A DNA stretch of 64,000 bases from positions 10,950,501 to 11,014,500 of the forward strand of contig NC_088916.1 of the NCBI RefSeq assembly GCF_963576675.1, read 5' to 3'. The notes under the pieces were generated by a model. That model was not told the DNA's origin, ran no database searches, and saw only the letters and a program-made list of their open reading frames with translations. The stretch comes from Euphorbia lathyris. Its lineage: Eukaryota > Streptophyta > Magnoliopsida > Malpighiales > Euphorbiaceae. Below, in pieces: positions 10,905 through 24,085 of the stretch (positions within the stretch are counted from its first letter, which is position 1; the number at the start of each line of letters is the position of its first letter). A program made the position numbers and the translations under genes.

Positions 10905-12110
10905 GTACCATTCTATATTGGCTTTAGTAGTCCAATAGGCAATTTAAAAACGCATTCCCTATTTGCAGCAGAAGTATATGATGATGATTATGCTCCTGTA
11001 CCTGCAAGAAAACCAATAGTTTGTATTATGCCAAAAGAAAGATAAAAGACCTGAAGAGTATGATTTCCACAAACTAATATAGTTGAAAGACAAAAAGTAT
11101 CAATAATTGAAAAGCAAACGAATAGAAAAATCAATTTTATTGGTTTTCCTGATTGTTCAGCTACCATAAATGGCTTCTAAATACTTAGAACATAAAATGA
11201 AAAATTAGAATTAGTGGAAGGGTTAAATTAATCAATAACAGCAAACCCCTATCTCAAAAAAAGAAAATATCAACATCTCATTCATCTTTAAAATTAAACC
11301 AAATTTTATAAACAACCAAATTTGCTGTCTCCTAGACAGTCTCCTTTCTCAGCACAATGAACATACTCCATGCCAACAAGACACGTGATAGAGGATAAAT
11401 CTAATCCTAATTGGATCACAGACTGCCTTAAAAAATATGCCAACAATTATAGGATCAGAAAGAACAGGGGGCATTCAACATTTATTATTCAAATAAAATG
11501 TGTTGTTTCAACACACAAAAAAAAAGAACTACGTACTTACATTTCAGGTCGCTTATGGGGAGAAAGTGCATCGGAACATTGAAATCTATACAAACCATCA
11601 CAAGGGTTTCATCATTATTCATTTGACAAATCATTTAATTAAAATTCAAACAACTTCCGCAAAATATAGCAAAATATACATACCAAGCTTGTTAATCTTG
11701 ACTGGTTCACTTCTCTTCTCCAACTCCCTTAGCCTCCTCCTTAAAGTCCTATTTCCGCTCTTCCCAAAATTGGCTAAACTTAACAAGCTTTCTCTTTCTC
11801 TTAACCCTATTAAACTCCCCATTTACATTTATATCCTAATCCTCCAGATCCGCTAATATCGATGTCCTTATAGCAGATAAATCAATCCCTAGCTTCGCCC
11901 TCCGAAACAATGAGATCTTCTGCTGAAATTTCTTCACGAAATTAATTTATGTGGGCATCAAGGACGGAAACGAATTGACCATTGGAGGTGTAGAGATAAG
12001 AAGAGTGTGACCATTGAAGGCTGCCATTTTGAGAAATGGGGTGGTTGAAGAAGAGAAAGGTTTCCTTTAGAGAAGATGAAGAGAGGGGCCGCGCAAACAA
12101 TGAAAAAAAA
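10905..12110 (-). pseudogene. Captured gene fragment inside the CACTA element
   Basis: Several pieces on the minus strand look like exons with splice sites. A first piece near 12110-11690 is GC-richer than its surroundings, holds an ATG (MAAFNGHTLLISTPPMVNSF then stop) and ends with LRRRLRELEKRSEPVKINKL before GGTATGT. A short exon of about 45 nt near 11590-11543 ends in GTAAGTACG. A further exon at about 11001-10910 follows TTTTCTTGCAG. I do not recognise the source gene. The frame is broken, so no product is expected. CACTA elements are known to carry host gene pieces; the orientation opposite to the plus strand is only a label because this element has no transposase to set its direction. 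Confidence 0.4.
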
Positions 12111-12974
12111 CATTAGGTTTTAGAACTTATATTTTATACTGTTACACACTCATTGTTTTTGCAACAACAACTGTTATTCAATGTTTTTTAAATATATTAA
12201 AAAATATACTAATAATAAAATAAGAAATATTTTTTAATATTTATTAAAATATATAAAAAAAATAGAAAATATAGTTTAAATACTCAATTTAATTTGCATG
12301 AAAAATAAAATGTTTTTATATTTATATTATTCATAATAAATAATTAAATGAATGTTAGTGTAATAATTTAATTATTTATAGGCTTAATATATATAAATCT
12401 ATTTTAATTTTATGATTAGTCTACTAATTATTAATATTTAAAATCAAATATTAATTGAAATATAAAATATAATTTAAATAATTAATGTACTTACTTTTAA
12501 TCAGCATAATAATTTTCTTTCGCAACGACCTCTTTTATAGCCAAAATATTTCAGTTTTACGCAACAACACTTTGTTGTTGCTGTAAAACACTTTGTTGTT
12601 GTTGTAAATGTATTCATTTACAGTAACAATATATAGTCGTTGTTGTAAATGCATTTACTTACAACAATAATATATAATCGTTGTTGTAAATTCTTTCATT
12701 TTCAGCAACAACACTATGTCATTGCTTTAATTTTGACATATACAGCAACAACATTTTGTCGTTACTATAAATTCTTTAATTTATAGCAACGAAATTATTG
12801 TTGCCAAAGTTGCTACTTATTTTTCACAAACCCCATACCTCGAATTTTTTGAAGGAGACTTATCTGAAATTAATGGCAACAAGCATTGGCAACGACATAA
12901 AGGTTTTCGTTGCTAAAGTTCATTTATAGCAACGCGTTTTTCTCTTGTTGCCAAAAATCAATTTTCTTGTAGTG

Positions 12975-13833
12975 GTTGTTGAGAGATTTTTATGCAACCA
13001 GGCTAGCATGAGCCCATTATAGTATTGAAAATGGAACCAAATTGAATTGTGGATTGAGTTTATGATTTGCTAGTCAACTTCTACGATTTACAACTCACAA
13101 GTCAACTTCTATAACTTTCTATAACAATTTCTTACCAAGCATAATAATAAATTTGTTTGCCTTCTAAATTATTTTGACTTGTTTAGAATTGCTATTTTCA
13201 TGTTTGCCAATCACTTCTCCTGCACTATCTTTTCCCCTATTTCGTTATTCTCTTTCATTTTTTGTGTCATTCTTGCTTCGTTTCTTGTTTCTTGCTTGCC
13301 CGTACAACATAAAGGGGACCATCAAAGACAACTGATAATTAGTGATATGGAGATGATTACCAATAGACCAGCTTTTAGATAATCCTTGTATTTTGAATGA
13401 CGAATGAAAAAATGTTCCATTATGTAATATGTGAAAAAAGAGAAACTCTGAACATCTTGGAAACTACTGTTTTATTTGAGATGCAATTGTGAAGATGGAT
13501 GTATGAAGTTGGAAAATGATTTCTACTTATCACTTGCAATCTTAATTTTTCTACTTGACACATGATGTTGTAGTAGCTGGTGGTTATCTTGCTCGAGTTT
13601 TAGCATTCTGAGAATCGGAATAGCACATTTGATAATTGATTCGATAATTATAGATGAAATCTACTTTGAATTTTGATATGGGGCAGCGAAAACTATGAGT
13701 TTATGTGTTTTTAGATGTTTGGTTTAATACATGAAAGAATTTGATTATGAAGCTTGTATTTTATGTGAATGGTTTTTGGACTAAGAAATTATTTGTACCA
13801 GGTTGTAAAAAGGTTAATTGAATTGTTAAGAGT
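12975..13833. other. Sequence between CACTA element and transposase-like gene
   Basis: AT-rich with no recognised gene. It is presumably the upstream region of the Transposase_24 gene, but I cannot mark a promoter with confidence. Confidence 0.35.
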
Positions 13834-16800
13834 ATGAAGAGTGTAAAAAAGGGCAAGAAGTACGAGAGGAGATTACACCAGATACTTAAACCTCACCCAC
13901 CTACCTTAAATGATTATTCCGATGAAGATACAATTTCCCCGTCACTAAGTCAAGAAATGCCTACTTTAGATGCAAATCAAGGTAAAAAGATAACATTTTT
14001 TAATCATTTAACTTTTATTTTCCTATAATGGTGTATGATATTATATATGTTAAATTTTGTTTCATAGAGGGATGGAGACAAATTTTAAGAGGAAAGCAGG
14101 TACATGGTGCTGCTAACATTAATGAAACTAGAAATGCAGCTGCACAGACACCATCATCTATTGCGCCAATAAACGGTACATTATATTCAAGTTTTGATTT
14201 ATTTTCTATGCTTGTATTTAATATGAATAAACTATTTATGATATCTAATAATTATTTTATTTTATCAATTAAGATTTAAGAAATAAAAGAATTACATCGG
14301 CTAGTCCTCATACACGTGCTACTATTGATGATGAAGGCGTGCATTCTTCGCTACGTCGATCTACTCTCGGTATAGTTGCGGTTATTATAATTTTCATTTA
14401 TTGAGTTTCTTTATAAATGTTTTTAAGAATGTATAATAACTCTTTGTTTGTTACATAATATTAGACAAAAAGAGGCATAATTTAAATAACAATGCTGATA
14501 ATGAACTGGTTACCGAGATGGGTGCTCGTCACTTGCAAGGTTCTGACAATCCACAATCTGATAATCCCATTGATAATTATGAATCCAACTATCCTTGTCC
14601 ATCAGACACAGAGATAAGCCCTAAAAATTCTGAAACTTTTCGAGGTTTGTTTCATTTTTAATTTAACATTTTTTAGCGCTTCATACGAAAAATTAGAATA
14701 TCTTCATTCTTTTTTTTAATTAAGTACTGTTGTTACTTATTTTTAGGGAGATCAGTTGGTGGTAGGGGACCATACAAAGGAATGGATCTCGAACAAACTT
14801 ACCAATGGAAGGAAAAACAAATTAGTTGTTTTCATTCCACCCGGCAGATATTTTAGACCAATTGGGAAACACTCTAATAAATTATCATCATGGTTAGGAT
14901 ACTGCGCAAGAATCTATGGACCTCCAACTGAGCCTTGGGATGAAATTGAAAAGAAGCACAGGTCCCGTTTATGGGCTATGGTTCAGGTAAATATCATTTT
15001 ATGTACGACCAATTTTAAAAAATTTTGTATAATTGTTAAATTTTATTAAATATTTCATGAAATTACATATTGTACACGACTATTTTGATGTTAGTACTGA
15101 TAGCCCTGAAAAGTGGAAGAAGCGTGAAGAGTTAGGAAAGGTCGAGCACGACAGGCCAGAAATGAAAAGGGCTAAGTTTGAGTACTTTTGTTTCTTTCAG
15201 ATGAAGACAGCATATCGCAGATGGAAACATAAATTACATAGCCAATATTGCAAGTATACTAATGATGATGAATGTTTGAAACATGTTCCTAAAGAACTAT
15301 CTACAGATGCTTGGAAAGACATGCTTAAAGTTTTTGGAAGCAAAGATTTTTAGGTAAATATCTAATGTTTTGTTTCATTTATTATGTGATGGTTAGTATG
15401 TATTATTTTCAGTTTAAATCAATGTTTTCTTACACATTACTTGTAGGAACGGAGTTATATTAATTCAACTAATCGTGCTTCTCAAATAGTAGTTTCTTCA
15501 ACTGGTCCAACCCCTTTTGCACAAGTAGAGTATAAAATGGTAAATATATAGGGCAACTCTTATCAATTATTTTTAAAAGTTTTGGCTAGTTCCTTTTAAG
15601 ATGATTATACTATTAATGTTGAAGATGGATGAGGAATTAGGCGAATTGCCAAAGGCTTCTGATGTGTGGAAGGCCACTAATGGAATTATAGATGACCAAG
15701 GACAAAATACATTCCGTGATTCAGAATCAAGAAGGATTTATGTAAGTGATAGAACTTTTTAAGCAATTACATTAGTATACTTGTCAAACTAGATTAACCT
15801 TTGTTTCATAAGCTTATTTTATGTGTTTTTATTGATGTTGCAATTCTGATTTACAAATATAATCATCAAAACTCGTTGCTTTTCTTGTACTTGGTTGGCA
15901 TGCCTGAAATGTTCTTATGACATTTTTAGATTCAGAATATAATCTTGTTACTTGGTCATTTATCAATGTCTTAAGCATGAGTATCCTAACCATTATAATT
16001 ACCATTATGGTTTAGGTAATTATTGTTTTAGTATCAGAGAAACCAAAGTCTAATGTAGAACTCTGCATCTAAAGCATACTGGAGAACTAATGTACTAGTT
16101 TATATGGAATGTGCAGGTTGTGAACTTTACATAATGCTGAAATTTATTTTCTTAAATCTAAGGGACAAGGTACTAAAATAAGCCTATGATTTTTGGGAAA
16201 ATTTATATGTGTAATATCAATAACGTGTCTCGTTCTGTTATCAAGCCCTAAATTAGTACTATTTTGTACATGGAGCCTAAATTTATGCTTCTCCAAAAAC
16301 CATAGGCCTATTTTGGTACCTTATCCCTGAATCTAATTTCAAGTGAAATCTCTATTATATGTGATCTAATGTTTATGATTGAGTTATGAGACAATTGGTG
16401 ATTGATTGGTCTATAACATTATATATGTTTGGGCTTCTTTTAGGTACTCTTTTTATGACTAAGTTTGTTTCATATCTTTATACTCGGTTTATTAAATTTC
16501 ACTTATTTTAAGTAATGCATGAAGATATGAAAAGGGTTGAGGATCAACCAATAAATGATAATGAGTCTATTCCCACACCAGATCATGTGCTACAGCAGGT
16601 ATTTGGAGTTAGATCGGGATATGTTCGTGGTAAGGGATTGGGATATAAAGCAAGTACTAGAGGAATGATGTCTAATGGTAAAAGTGATGAAGTTAATGCG
16701 CTTAAAAATGAGGTTGCAAGACTGACAGCTGAATTAAAGGCACAAGAAGGACATAGAAAGACGCAAGAAGAACAAGAGCTGGAGAGACATCTGGTTTTTG

Positions 16801-16986
16801 AATCGTATTGCAGAAGGATGAAAGTAATGTTAAAAGAAAACAGTTCAAGGAGTACACAAAATACTTTGGTAAGTATACTTAATTAAAACACAATATTGCT
16901 TTTGAACTATATAATAAACCATATTGTTAATTGGGTGTTTTTGTTCTTACAATTTTGTAGGAGGAAGAGATGCAAATGGACTTGTG
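13834..16986 (+). pseudogene. CACTA-associated Transposase_24 (Ptta/En/Spm) gene, about 10 exons, disabled
   Basis: A spliced gene can be followed from MKSVKKGKKYERRL (13834) to EEEMQMDL and its stop (16984-16986). Supported exons include 13834-13981, 14068-14175, 14747-14986, about 15080-15352, about 15446-15540, about 15625-15740, about 16512-16868 and 16961-16986, most with GT..AG borders. The core reads FIPPGRYFRPIGKHSNKLSS, ARIYGPPTEPWDEI, then KMKRAKFEYFCFFQMKTAYRR-like text and, near the end, a coiled-coil segment (VNALKNEVARLTAELKAQ). This layout fits Transposase_24, the TNPA-like accessory protein of CACTA elements. Damage: a frame change near 14796 between GRGPYKGMDLEQ and NKLTNGRKNK, and a TAG at 15350-15352 just before an intron, where CAG is expected. 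The long intron after about 15740 carries a MITE. I cannot see the CACTA ends that once enclosed it. Confidence 0.65.
16162..16327. repeat. MULE-type MITE (GGGATAAGGTACC family) in an intron
   Basis: A 166-bp deleted copy that starts GGGACAAGGTACTAAAATA and ends GGTACCTTATCCC. The 9-mers TAAATCTAA (16153-16161) and TGAATCTAA (16328-16336) match at 8 of 9 positions. It sits in the intron before the penultimate exon of the Transposase_24 gene. Confidence 0.75.
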
Positions 16987-17998
16987 AAGGTTATCAATTG
17001 ATGGATTCATTAATTTTGAACTTGCTTGCTTTATTGATTAATATCACTAGTTTATTACTTTTCAACATTGATAGGGATGATGTTTTTGGTTTAGGATGGA
17101 TTTTTAAATGTTTTGATTTCAATTTACATAAGGTTTTAGATTTTGAATTTAATAAATTGCATAGTGGACTGATGAAAGTATCAGAAAGTTGTTTAGTGGT
17201 TGCATATCGATATTGTGGGAATAAGAATGTGTTGTGTTTGCTAAGGAAGCTGGCTTGGCAGCAAAGCTACTGCTTACAATACAAAAAAAAAGTGGGTGTA
17301 ATCCTGAGCTAAAATGGAGATCAGCCGAGCTATTGAAATTGTGTAGTGTAAATTATACAGCTATTTCTTGATTTGCAAGTGTAAGCTTACAAAAACGAAT
17401 TTCAGTTTCCTGGCATTATAGACCACAGTATAAGTACATATATGTATGCTTCCAAATTTACTGATTATATACTTTCTATATATTAGCCATAACTATCCGA
17501 TGATTAACCCGTTCCAGTAATTATCTTTACTTGTCACCATGAAGAGTGGCATAATTGTTGAACAAGGAAAAACCATTGCTGTCCTCTAATATTATTCTTC
17601 AACTTACCATCCATTGTCTGCTTTGAAAAGCAAGCTGTTTGTACAAGTAGTGAAATATAATAAGTAGCTTCACCTGTCAAGGCTGAATATCGTTAATCAT
17701 TAGCTGAAAATTGGAGGCTTTGGCCTTCCCCATTTCATTAATTGATTTATAAGTCTCATCTATGGGTTTTAATATACTGTTTGAAGTTGAATTAAGTTGA
17801 TTTTGGTGGCATGGACAGAGAGGGGACGATAGTTGAGTTGTGGATAAGTAGTCGAGTTTTTATCGAACTGAACACAAGCTGTTCAACTTTGACATGCTCA
17901 TATTCGGATTCTCAGAAAATACACAAGCTCGAACTAAAAGTTGAACTCGGTTCGAGCCTAAATTCCTATTTACTAAAATTGTAATCAAGCTGGAGTTA
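16987..17998. other. Downstream region, no gene recognised
   Basis: This is the 3' flank of the Transposase_24 gene. A 138-codon open frame at 16896-17312 overlaps the gene's last exon out of frame and lacks motifs. Nothing else is supported before the MITE at 18008. Confidence 0.35.
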
Positions 17999-18007
17999 TT
18001 TATAAAT

Positions 18008-18415
18008 AGGATAAGGTGCAAAAAATACACCTAACGTTTACGGTCAGGAGCAAATTTACCCTTAAAATCTACAATGATGCAATTATACTTTAACTTTGGC
18101 TGCTAAGAGTAATTTCACCCCTAACATTCGGCGAAATATTTTGAATTTTTTTTGTCCAACTCGTAAAATAGAAAGTATATTTTTTAATTTTTTTTCCAAA
18201 TCTAATCATATGTTTATGACACTCACATGTATGAATGATGATCGAGAAGACAGTTAGATGAATTATTTCTAAAATTTTCCAAACTTGACAACTTTAGGGA
18301 TAAAATTGCTCTTGGTTGCCAATGTCAGAGGTAAAATTGCATTATTTTAAACCTTAGCGGTAAAATTGATAAGAGTTGGATGTAAACGTTAGGGGACATT
18401 TTTGCACCTTATCCC
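18008..18415. repeat. MULE-type MITE (GGATAAGGTGCAAAAA family), perfect 9-bp TSD
   Basis: The termini AGGATAAGGTGCAAAAA and TTTTTGCACCTTATCCC are inverted repeats extending through the CCTAACGTTTA motif. The 9-bp direct repeat TTTATAAAT flanks it at 17999-18007 and 18416-18424, the TSD length of Mutator-like elements. Related copies are near 43090-43711, 51510-52129 and 53275-54560. Confidence 0.85.
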
Positions 18416-19630
18416 TTTATAAATTGGACTGAATACTATCGATCTTTTATCAAGCCGAACGTCAAATCACTCATGAGCGGATCGAATAACAAATACAATT
18501 AATTGGAAAATTGTTTTAATAAATTAACAATAGAAATAAGGCATGAATAATTTTGGGTTTAATACAAAAAAAAAATGGATTGATCGGATATTTTGGAATC
18601 AAATTTTGAAGTGGGATTTATTTGAAATTCTGGTATTTAATAATGAGTTATATTTCATTTTTTTTTAAAATAAACCAAAAGGACATGGTTTGATTAGACA
18701 CAGCGTTTCAATAAAACAAAATCAATTATAATGTAATCCCAAACTGCGAGCCCCTCTTTCATCCACATTTCTTACGCCAAAAATTGAGAAAACGCAATAC
18801 CCTTGTCAGGCGATTCAGGCGAGACAACAGTAGCTACCGGAACCCAGCCTCGGTTGCTTCGCGTCGTCAACGTTCGTCCATAGACGTTAGATGATTGGTC
18901 TTTTTTTAATTTTTAAGTTTGTATCACTTGTTTTTTTAATCTGTCTTCTAATTTATTCATCTACATAATTGTGTGTTGGTTTATAGAATAAAACTACTTA
19001 TTTTGTTTGAAGTTAATCTAAAATTTCATTGCATATGATTGCTTTGGGGATTTTAGGTCTTTTTGTGATTTGGTGGCCTTTTCATCACCAAGGTGTTTGT
19101 CAAAATACCTGACTGAGCCATATAAATAATACTTTCAGTTTAAAATTATGGAAACTGTGAACTAAGTTCCTACCTGTCTCAAAAACCAAGATCTTATCTT
19201 AGTATGCATCTTAATAGTAGTGGGTGAGGTTTGTATTTATGATTGGTTTGATGCTTAGATAAAAAAAAAAACTAAGAGACTACAAATAAAGTAGTTGTAT
19301 GTATAAAGGCTGGACTATTTTAGCTAGGCAAGTAGGCTCTGTCTTATATAATGGTATTTCTAGTTAGCTAACTAAATGTAAAATGAGCCATGAAATGCAA
19401 AGATAAATTCACATGAAGCCCTTGATAGGTCAACTTCAAATATAAATCTGGTTTACATAAATTCCAGAGAAACTTTTTTTTCAAACTTTTTTTTCAAACT
19501 GTAAAAATGCAATTTGAGACATTGATGGAATGAGTAACTCTTTTTGCTCAATTTTTTGGTTTTTTGGTGCTTAGTTCTAATATCATATTTGACACTATGT
19601 GATTTAATTTCAGATTGGTTCATAAACGAT
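18416..19630. other. Upstream region of TNP2 gene
   Basis: No coding exon is supported. A GC-richer patch at about 18745-18890 (GCGAGCCCCTCTTTC through CGTCGTCAACG) followed by an AT-rich intron-like stretch could be a 5' untranslated exon of the TNP2 gene, but this is a guess from composition alone. Confidence 0.3.
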
Positions 19631-22600
19631 ATGAATATTGATAAGAGTTGGATGGCTCTTGCCAATAGAAAAGATCGTAGTTACATTGAAGGAGTTGAGA
19701 CTTTTTTGAAGTATGCGTATAGATTTAAATTGTTGATCGACGTGATTCAATGTCCTTGCAAAAAATGTAGAAATGTTGTTTATAATGATGAATCTACGAT
19801 TAGATTTCACTTGTTGAAATTTGGAATTATGACCACATATACAGTTTGGTATCTTCATGGGGAGTCTCCAAATGAAGAACGTGGTATCAATGAAGATCCG
19901 AATGACAATGATAATGATAATGATAATGAGTCGGATGATGATATGGTTGGATTGCTCAATGATATATATGGTGTTGATCATGATAGTTTAGTTGGTAATG
20001 ATTGTGACAGTAATAGTATGCTAGGGGAACCTAAAGGGGATGCTGGTGAGTTTTATCGATTACTAAATGAAGCTAAGGAGAAATTGCATTCAGGATGTGA
20101 ACTCTCGAAATTGGCTACTATTGTCAAGTTACTTCACATGAAGAGTTTTCACAGATGGACAAATAAATCTTTTGACGATTTACTTAGTTTATTAAGAGAG
20201 ATAATACCAAATGGGAAACATACTATGCCTGAGTCATACAGTAGTGCAAAGAAATATATCCGTCGTTTGGGTCTTCATTATGAAAAATATGATGTCTGTC
20301 AAAATATGTGCACTTTATATTGGGGTCCATTTGCAAATGCAACATCTTGTCAAATATGTGGGTTGTCTAGGTGGAAGTCTGGTGACAATTCAAACGATAA
20401 TAAGAAAATTCCACACAAGGTCTTACGATATTTCCCATTAAAACTAAGACTGCAGAGGTTGTTTATGTGTACAGAGATGGCATCAAACATGCGGTGGCAT
20501 AAGGAAAAGAGGGTTGATGATGGAATTATGAGGCACCCTGCTGACAGTCCTGCATGGAAATCATTCGATGATCAACATGAAATTTTTTCAAGTGACCCTC
20601 GTAATGTTAGAATGGGTTTGGCAACTGATGGTTTTCAACCTTTTAGAAACATGAGCTCTCAACACAGCATTTGGCCTGTGATTCTAATACCTTATAACTT
20701 GCCTCCTTGGTTGTGCATGAAACAGTCAAACTTGATAATGTCGATGATTATACCGGTGAGCATAGTCCAGGAATGTGTATAGACATATTTTTGCAACCTC
20801 TAATTTCTGAATTGAAAGAGTTATGGGTTGATGGCGTGGAGACATATGATTCTCATAGTAAACAAAATTTTACATTACGTGCATCAATCATTTGGACTAT
20901 CAATGACTTTCCGGCATATGCTGACTTATCGGGGTGGTCAACGAAAGGTTATAAGGCTTGCCCTATTTGCCATAAGCATACTAGTGCTGAATACCTTCGT
21001 GCTTCAAAGAAGTTATGCTATATGGATCATAGGAGATTTTTGCCTCCTAATCATAAATGGCGCAAAGACAGAAGGTCGTTTAATGGTTTAACAGAGATGA
21101 GAAAGAGGCCAACACCTTTATCAGGTCTGGATGTGTTAAAGGAATTCGACAATTTCACTCAATTGCCATTCAATAAAGGCATCAAAAGGAAATACGATGC
21201 TTCAAATAGTTTTGAGAATTGGAGAAAAAAGAGTATATTTTTTGAGTTGCCTTATTGGAAGACACTTCTTATTCTCCATAATTTAGATGTCATGCATATC
21301 GAGAAGAATGTGTGTGATAATGTGTTGGGGACTCTGATGAAGATCAAAGGAAAAACTAAAGATACACTAAACAGTCGAAAGGACATGGTTAACATGGGTA
21401 TCAGGCATGGACTTCACCCGACCGTGGTTGGAGATAAAGTACGTGTCCCAATTGCGCGTTATGTGCTTTCTGAAAATGACAAACTGGCTTTATGTAAGAT
21501 GCTGGCTGAGTTGAAGACACCAAATGGATATTTATCAAATATATCTAGGTGTATTAACATTAAGGAACGTAAAATTTCTGGCATGAAAAGTCACGACTGT
21601 CATGTGTTCCTACAGAAGCTTCTTCCGATAGCCATTAGAGGGTTCCTACCAAAAGATGTTGTTGAGCCACTTATTGAGTTGAGTGCATTCTTTCGTGATT
21701 TATGTAGTAAGAGCTTGGAAATGTCTGAATTGGATCGTCTTGAGAAGCAGATTCCGTTAATTTTATGTAAATTAGAGAAAAAATTTCCACCTTCATTTTT
21801 TGATGTCATGGTGCATTTAGTTATCCACTTAGCATCTGAGGCAAAAATTGCGGGACCTGTCCAATATCGGTGGATGTATTTTGTTGAGAGAGACTTGCAT
21901 ACGAAAAAACTAAACGTCCGGAATAAAGCAAAACCTGAGGGATCAATAGCAGAAGCATATATTGCCTATGAATGCTTAACTTTCTGTTCAAGATATTTGG
22001 TAGGAATTGACACGATCTTCAATCAGAATCCTAGGAATTTTGATGGGATCGATCAAAATGCAAATGGTATTGAGTTGGCAATATTTAGAAAAGCTGGACG
22101 ACCATTAGGTAAAGATGATTTCAAATTGCTAACTGATGATTGGAAACACAAGGCACATCTTTACATCCTCAACAACTGTGAAGAAGTGTGGCCATATGGC
22201 GAGTAAGTACCATATTTTATATTCTAATAAATTATTATATTTTGTTTTTTTTTATCTATTTATTCTTTATAATTTGCAATTGGTACAGGAAGTACAAAAA
22301 TTCATTGCCAAATATGAGTACTAGAGCGTTCAGGAAACGTTACAATGCAGAATTTCCAAAATGGTTCCAGGATCATGTATGTGAATATATGTATGGATTA
22401 TTATAATTTGCTTGAGGTTATGTCTCATTATTAGTCTATTTTTTTAATAAATTACATTTATATTATTGATGAACTTGCAGGTTTATGAATTAAATGAACA
22501 TGATGTTGTTTCTAAGGATCTTATGAATCTTGCTTTTGGTCCATACCCACGCTACAAGAGTTACTCGGGTCATATTGTGAATGGCTATCGGTTTCATACT

Positions 22601-23263
22601 GTAAATCGTCAAATGAATCGCAAGAGTCAACATTCAGGAGTCTTGTCTAGGGGTGATGATAGTTCTTGTGATAAAGAGTATTATGGGAATTTGATAGATG
22701 TTTGGGAGATCCAGTACTCAGGAATGAATTGTGTTTACTTATTCAAATGTGAATGGTTTGATGTGAGCCATAAAGGAAGTGGATATATAGTAGATGATTT
22801 CTCAATCACAAGTGTCAAGGCCAATGGTCGATTAAAAACAGATGAGCCATTTATTTTAGCTTCTCAAGCTAAATAAGTCTTTTATGTTCAAGATCCCAAA
22901 AAAATAAATTGGCTTATTGTGGTGAAAAATCATCCTAGGGACATATATAAATTGCCTTTTCAATCACTAGAGGATATTTCTGAGAAAAATGAAGATGGTG
23001 ATGTTTTTCAAGAAGAGGAGATCACCGCTGATTTTCATGCAACAAGACCCATAGACGAAGATGAAGCAATGGAGAATGAGGTTGGTTTTGGTTTTGAAGA
23101 AATACCTCTTCCAATTGGTAATCAAGCAGAAGAAACAATTCCAATTAATATTAATGATTGTGATGATGATGATGATGATGGTTGCAATCAACTTGAAACC
23201 GACGAAGAAGTTAGTGGTGATGAAGAGATTAACGTGATCAATGATGACGATGATGATGATTGA
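19631..23263 (+). pseudogene. CACTA TNP2-type transposase (Transposase_21), disabled
   Basis: TNP2 is the catalytic transposase of CACTA elements. The start at 19631 (MNIDKSWMALANRKDRSYIE) matches the usual N-terminal Transpos_assoc domain with its CPCKKC zinc-type motif. Next come an acidic linker, LHMKSFHRWTNKSFDDLL, the Transposase_21 core (CQICGLSRWK, PYNLPPWLCMKQSNLIMSMI, ACPICHKHTSA, HNLDVMHIEKNVCDNVLGTL), a DUF4218-like block (FFDVMVHLVIHLASEAKIAG) and a DUF4216-like block (NCVYLFKCEWFDVSHKGSGY). The tail is acidic. Introns fit 22203-22288 and 22377-22480. Two lesions are visible: a 1-bp loss near 20756 that shifts the frame inside the core, and a TAA at 22874-22876 where Gln is expected. 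Otherwise the text is well preserved, so the loss seems recent. No CACTA termini could be paired with it. Confidence 0.85.
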
Positions 23264-24025
23264 AGGGGACAAAACATGACACTACTTTAAAGGGGAATAG
23301 AACATGATTGGTTGGTCCGAAGGTACTAATTTTGATTCTTATTTGCTGCACAATCTTGAAATTTTGATTAATTACTGATGAAGTTCAATTATCATTTTCT
23401 ATTTTAGAACACAGTGTTGCATATATTTGTAAACTAAATTAAAAGAAAAGAATGTTTAGAATAGGTTACCTATGTTAAAAAAAATAGTAGGTTACCTCTT
23501 TTAGTCCTCAATTAGATGTTGCATAAATAGAGAATTTGAATTTTAGACAAGTGTTTTGAGTATTAGAAATTTGATTCAGATTCTTGTTGTAGAATAGTCT
23601 TTTGTTTTTAGATTTCATATGCATGGGATTAGAATTTGTACGCCTAAACTTTTTTTACTATAATTTGAATGCAAGAATCTTTTGAATTTACCTAGAAATT
23701 AGAATTTCATATGCATAATTTAGTGGACTAGCTAACTTGCATGAAATTATTTTGAGCAGGAAAAGATTAACGGTCCAAGAAGAAAGCAAGGAACTACTAC
23801 TGAGAGGATTTATCTATGATGAGCTGGTGTTGTAGGTTAGTTTCTGTGTATATAAATTGATGTCATTGTCTAACCATAGAACGTATCATGGGATATTAAA
23901 CTAGAGCTGGAAATGCAATTTTATGCTTTTAACCTTTTGATGCTGAAGGGTATTTACATGGTTAATTTATGTGTTATCTGATGCTTGAATTAGAATATAG
24001 CTGTAATATTCATGTTATATTACAA
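23264..24025. other. Region between TNP2 and copia fragment
   Basis: AT-rich, no gene recognised. It is presumably the 3' region of the CACTA element; the sequence CACTACTTTAAAGG near 23278 is not a convincing terminus. Confidence 0.35.
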
Positions 24026-24085
24026 GAATAAGCAGTTTGGGACTGGACCGGTGAAAAAGAAAACAGCTACAGTTTTTATCCTTTC

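Larger units (their letters stand above)
9472..12974. mobile_element. Non-autonomous CACTA (En/Spm) element with captured exons
   Basis: It begins CACTACAAGAAAATTGATTT and ends with the complement AAATCAATTTTCTTGTAGTG, a classic CACTA terminal inverted repeat of about 20 bp or more. Both ends have dense subterminal repeats of TTGTTGC/GCAACAAC type (9490-9860 and 12520-12960), which in this superfamily are transposase-binding sites. The flanking triplets are ATT and GTT, an imperfect match to the expected 3-bp TSD. No transposase is encoded inside. The interior holds a MITE (10058-10387) and exon-like segments of another gene on the minus strand (about 10905-12110). Confidence 0.9.

Noticed and set aside
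16896..17312. 138-codon open frame as a gene
   Set aside because: It overlaps the last exon and 3' flank of the Transposase_24 gene in another frame and shows no motif.
19610..19981. Ile-rich minus-strand open frame
   Set aside because: Antisense of the acidic GATAATGATAAT stretch of TNP2; a composition artefact.
9472..23263. One large autonomous CACTA element from 9472 through the TNP2 gene
   Set aside because: The matching right TIR is already at 12974, so the coding regions lie outside; I found no second pair of ends.
23967..24025. Upstream extension of the copia integrase
   Set aside because: The reading frame with copia similarity stops at a TAA close to 24030 and no earlier integrase motif is present.
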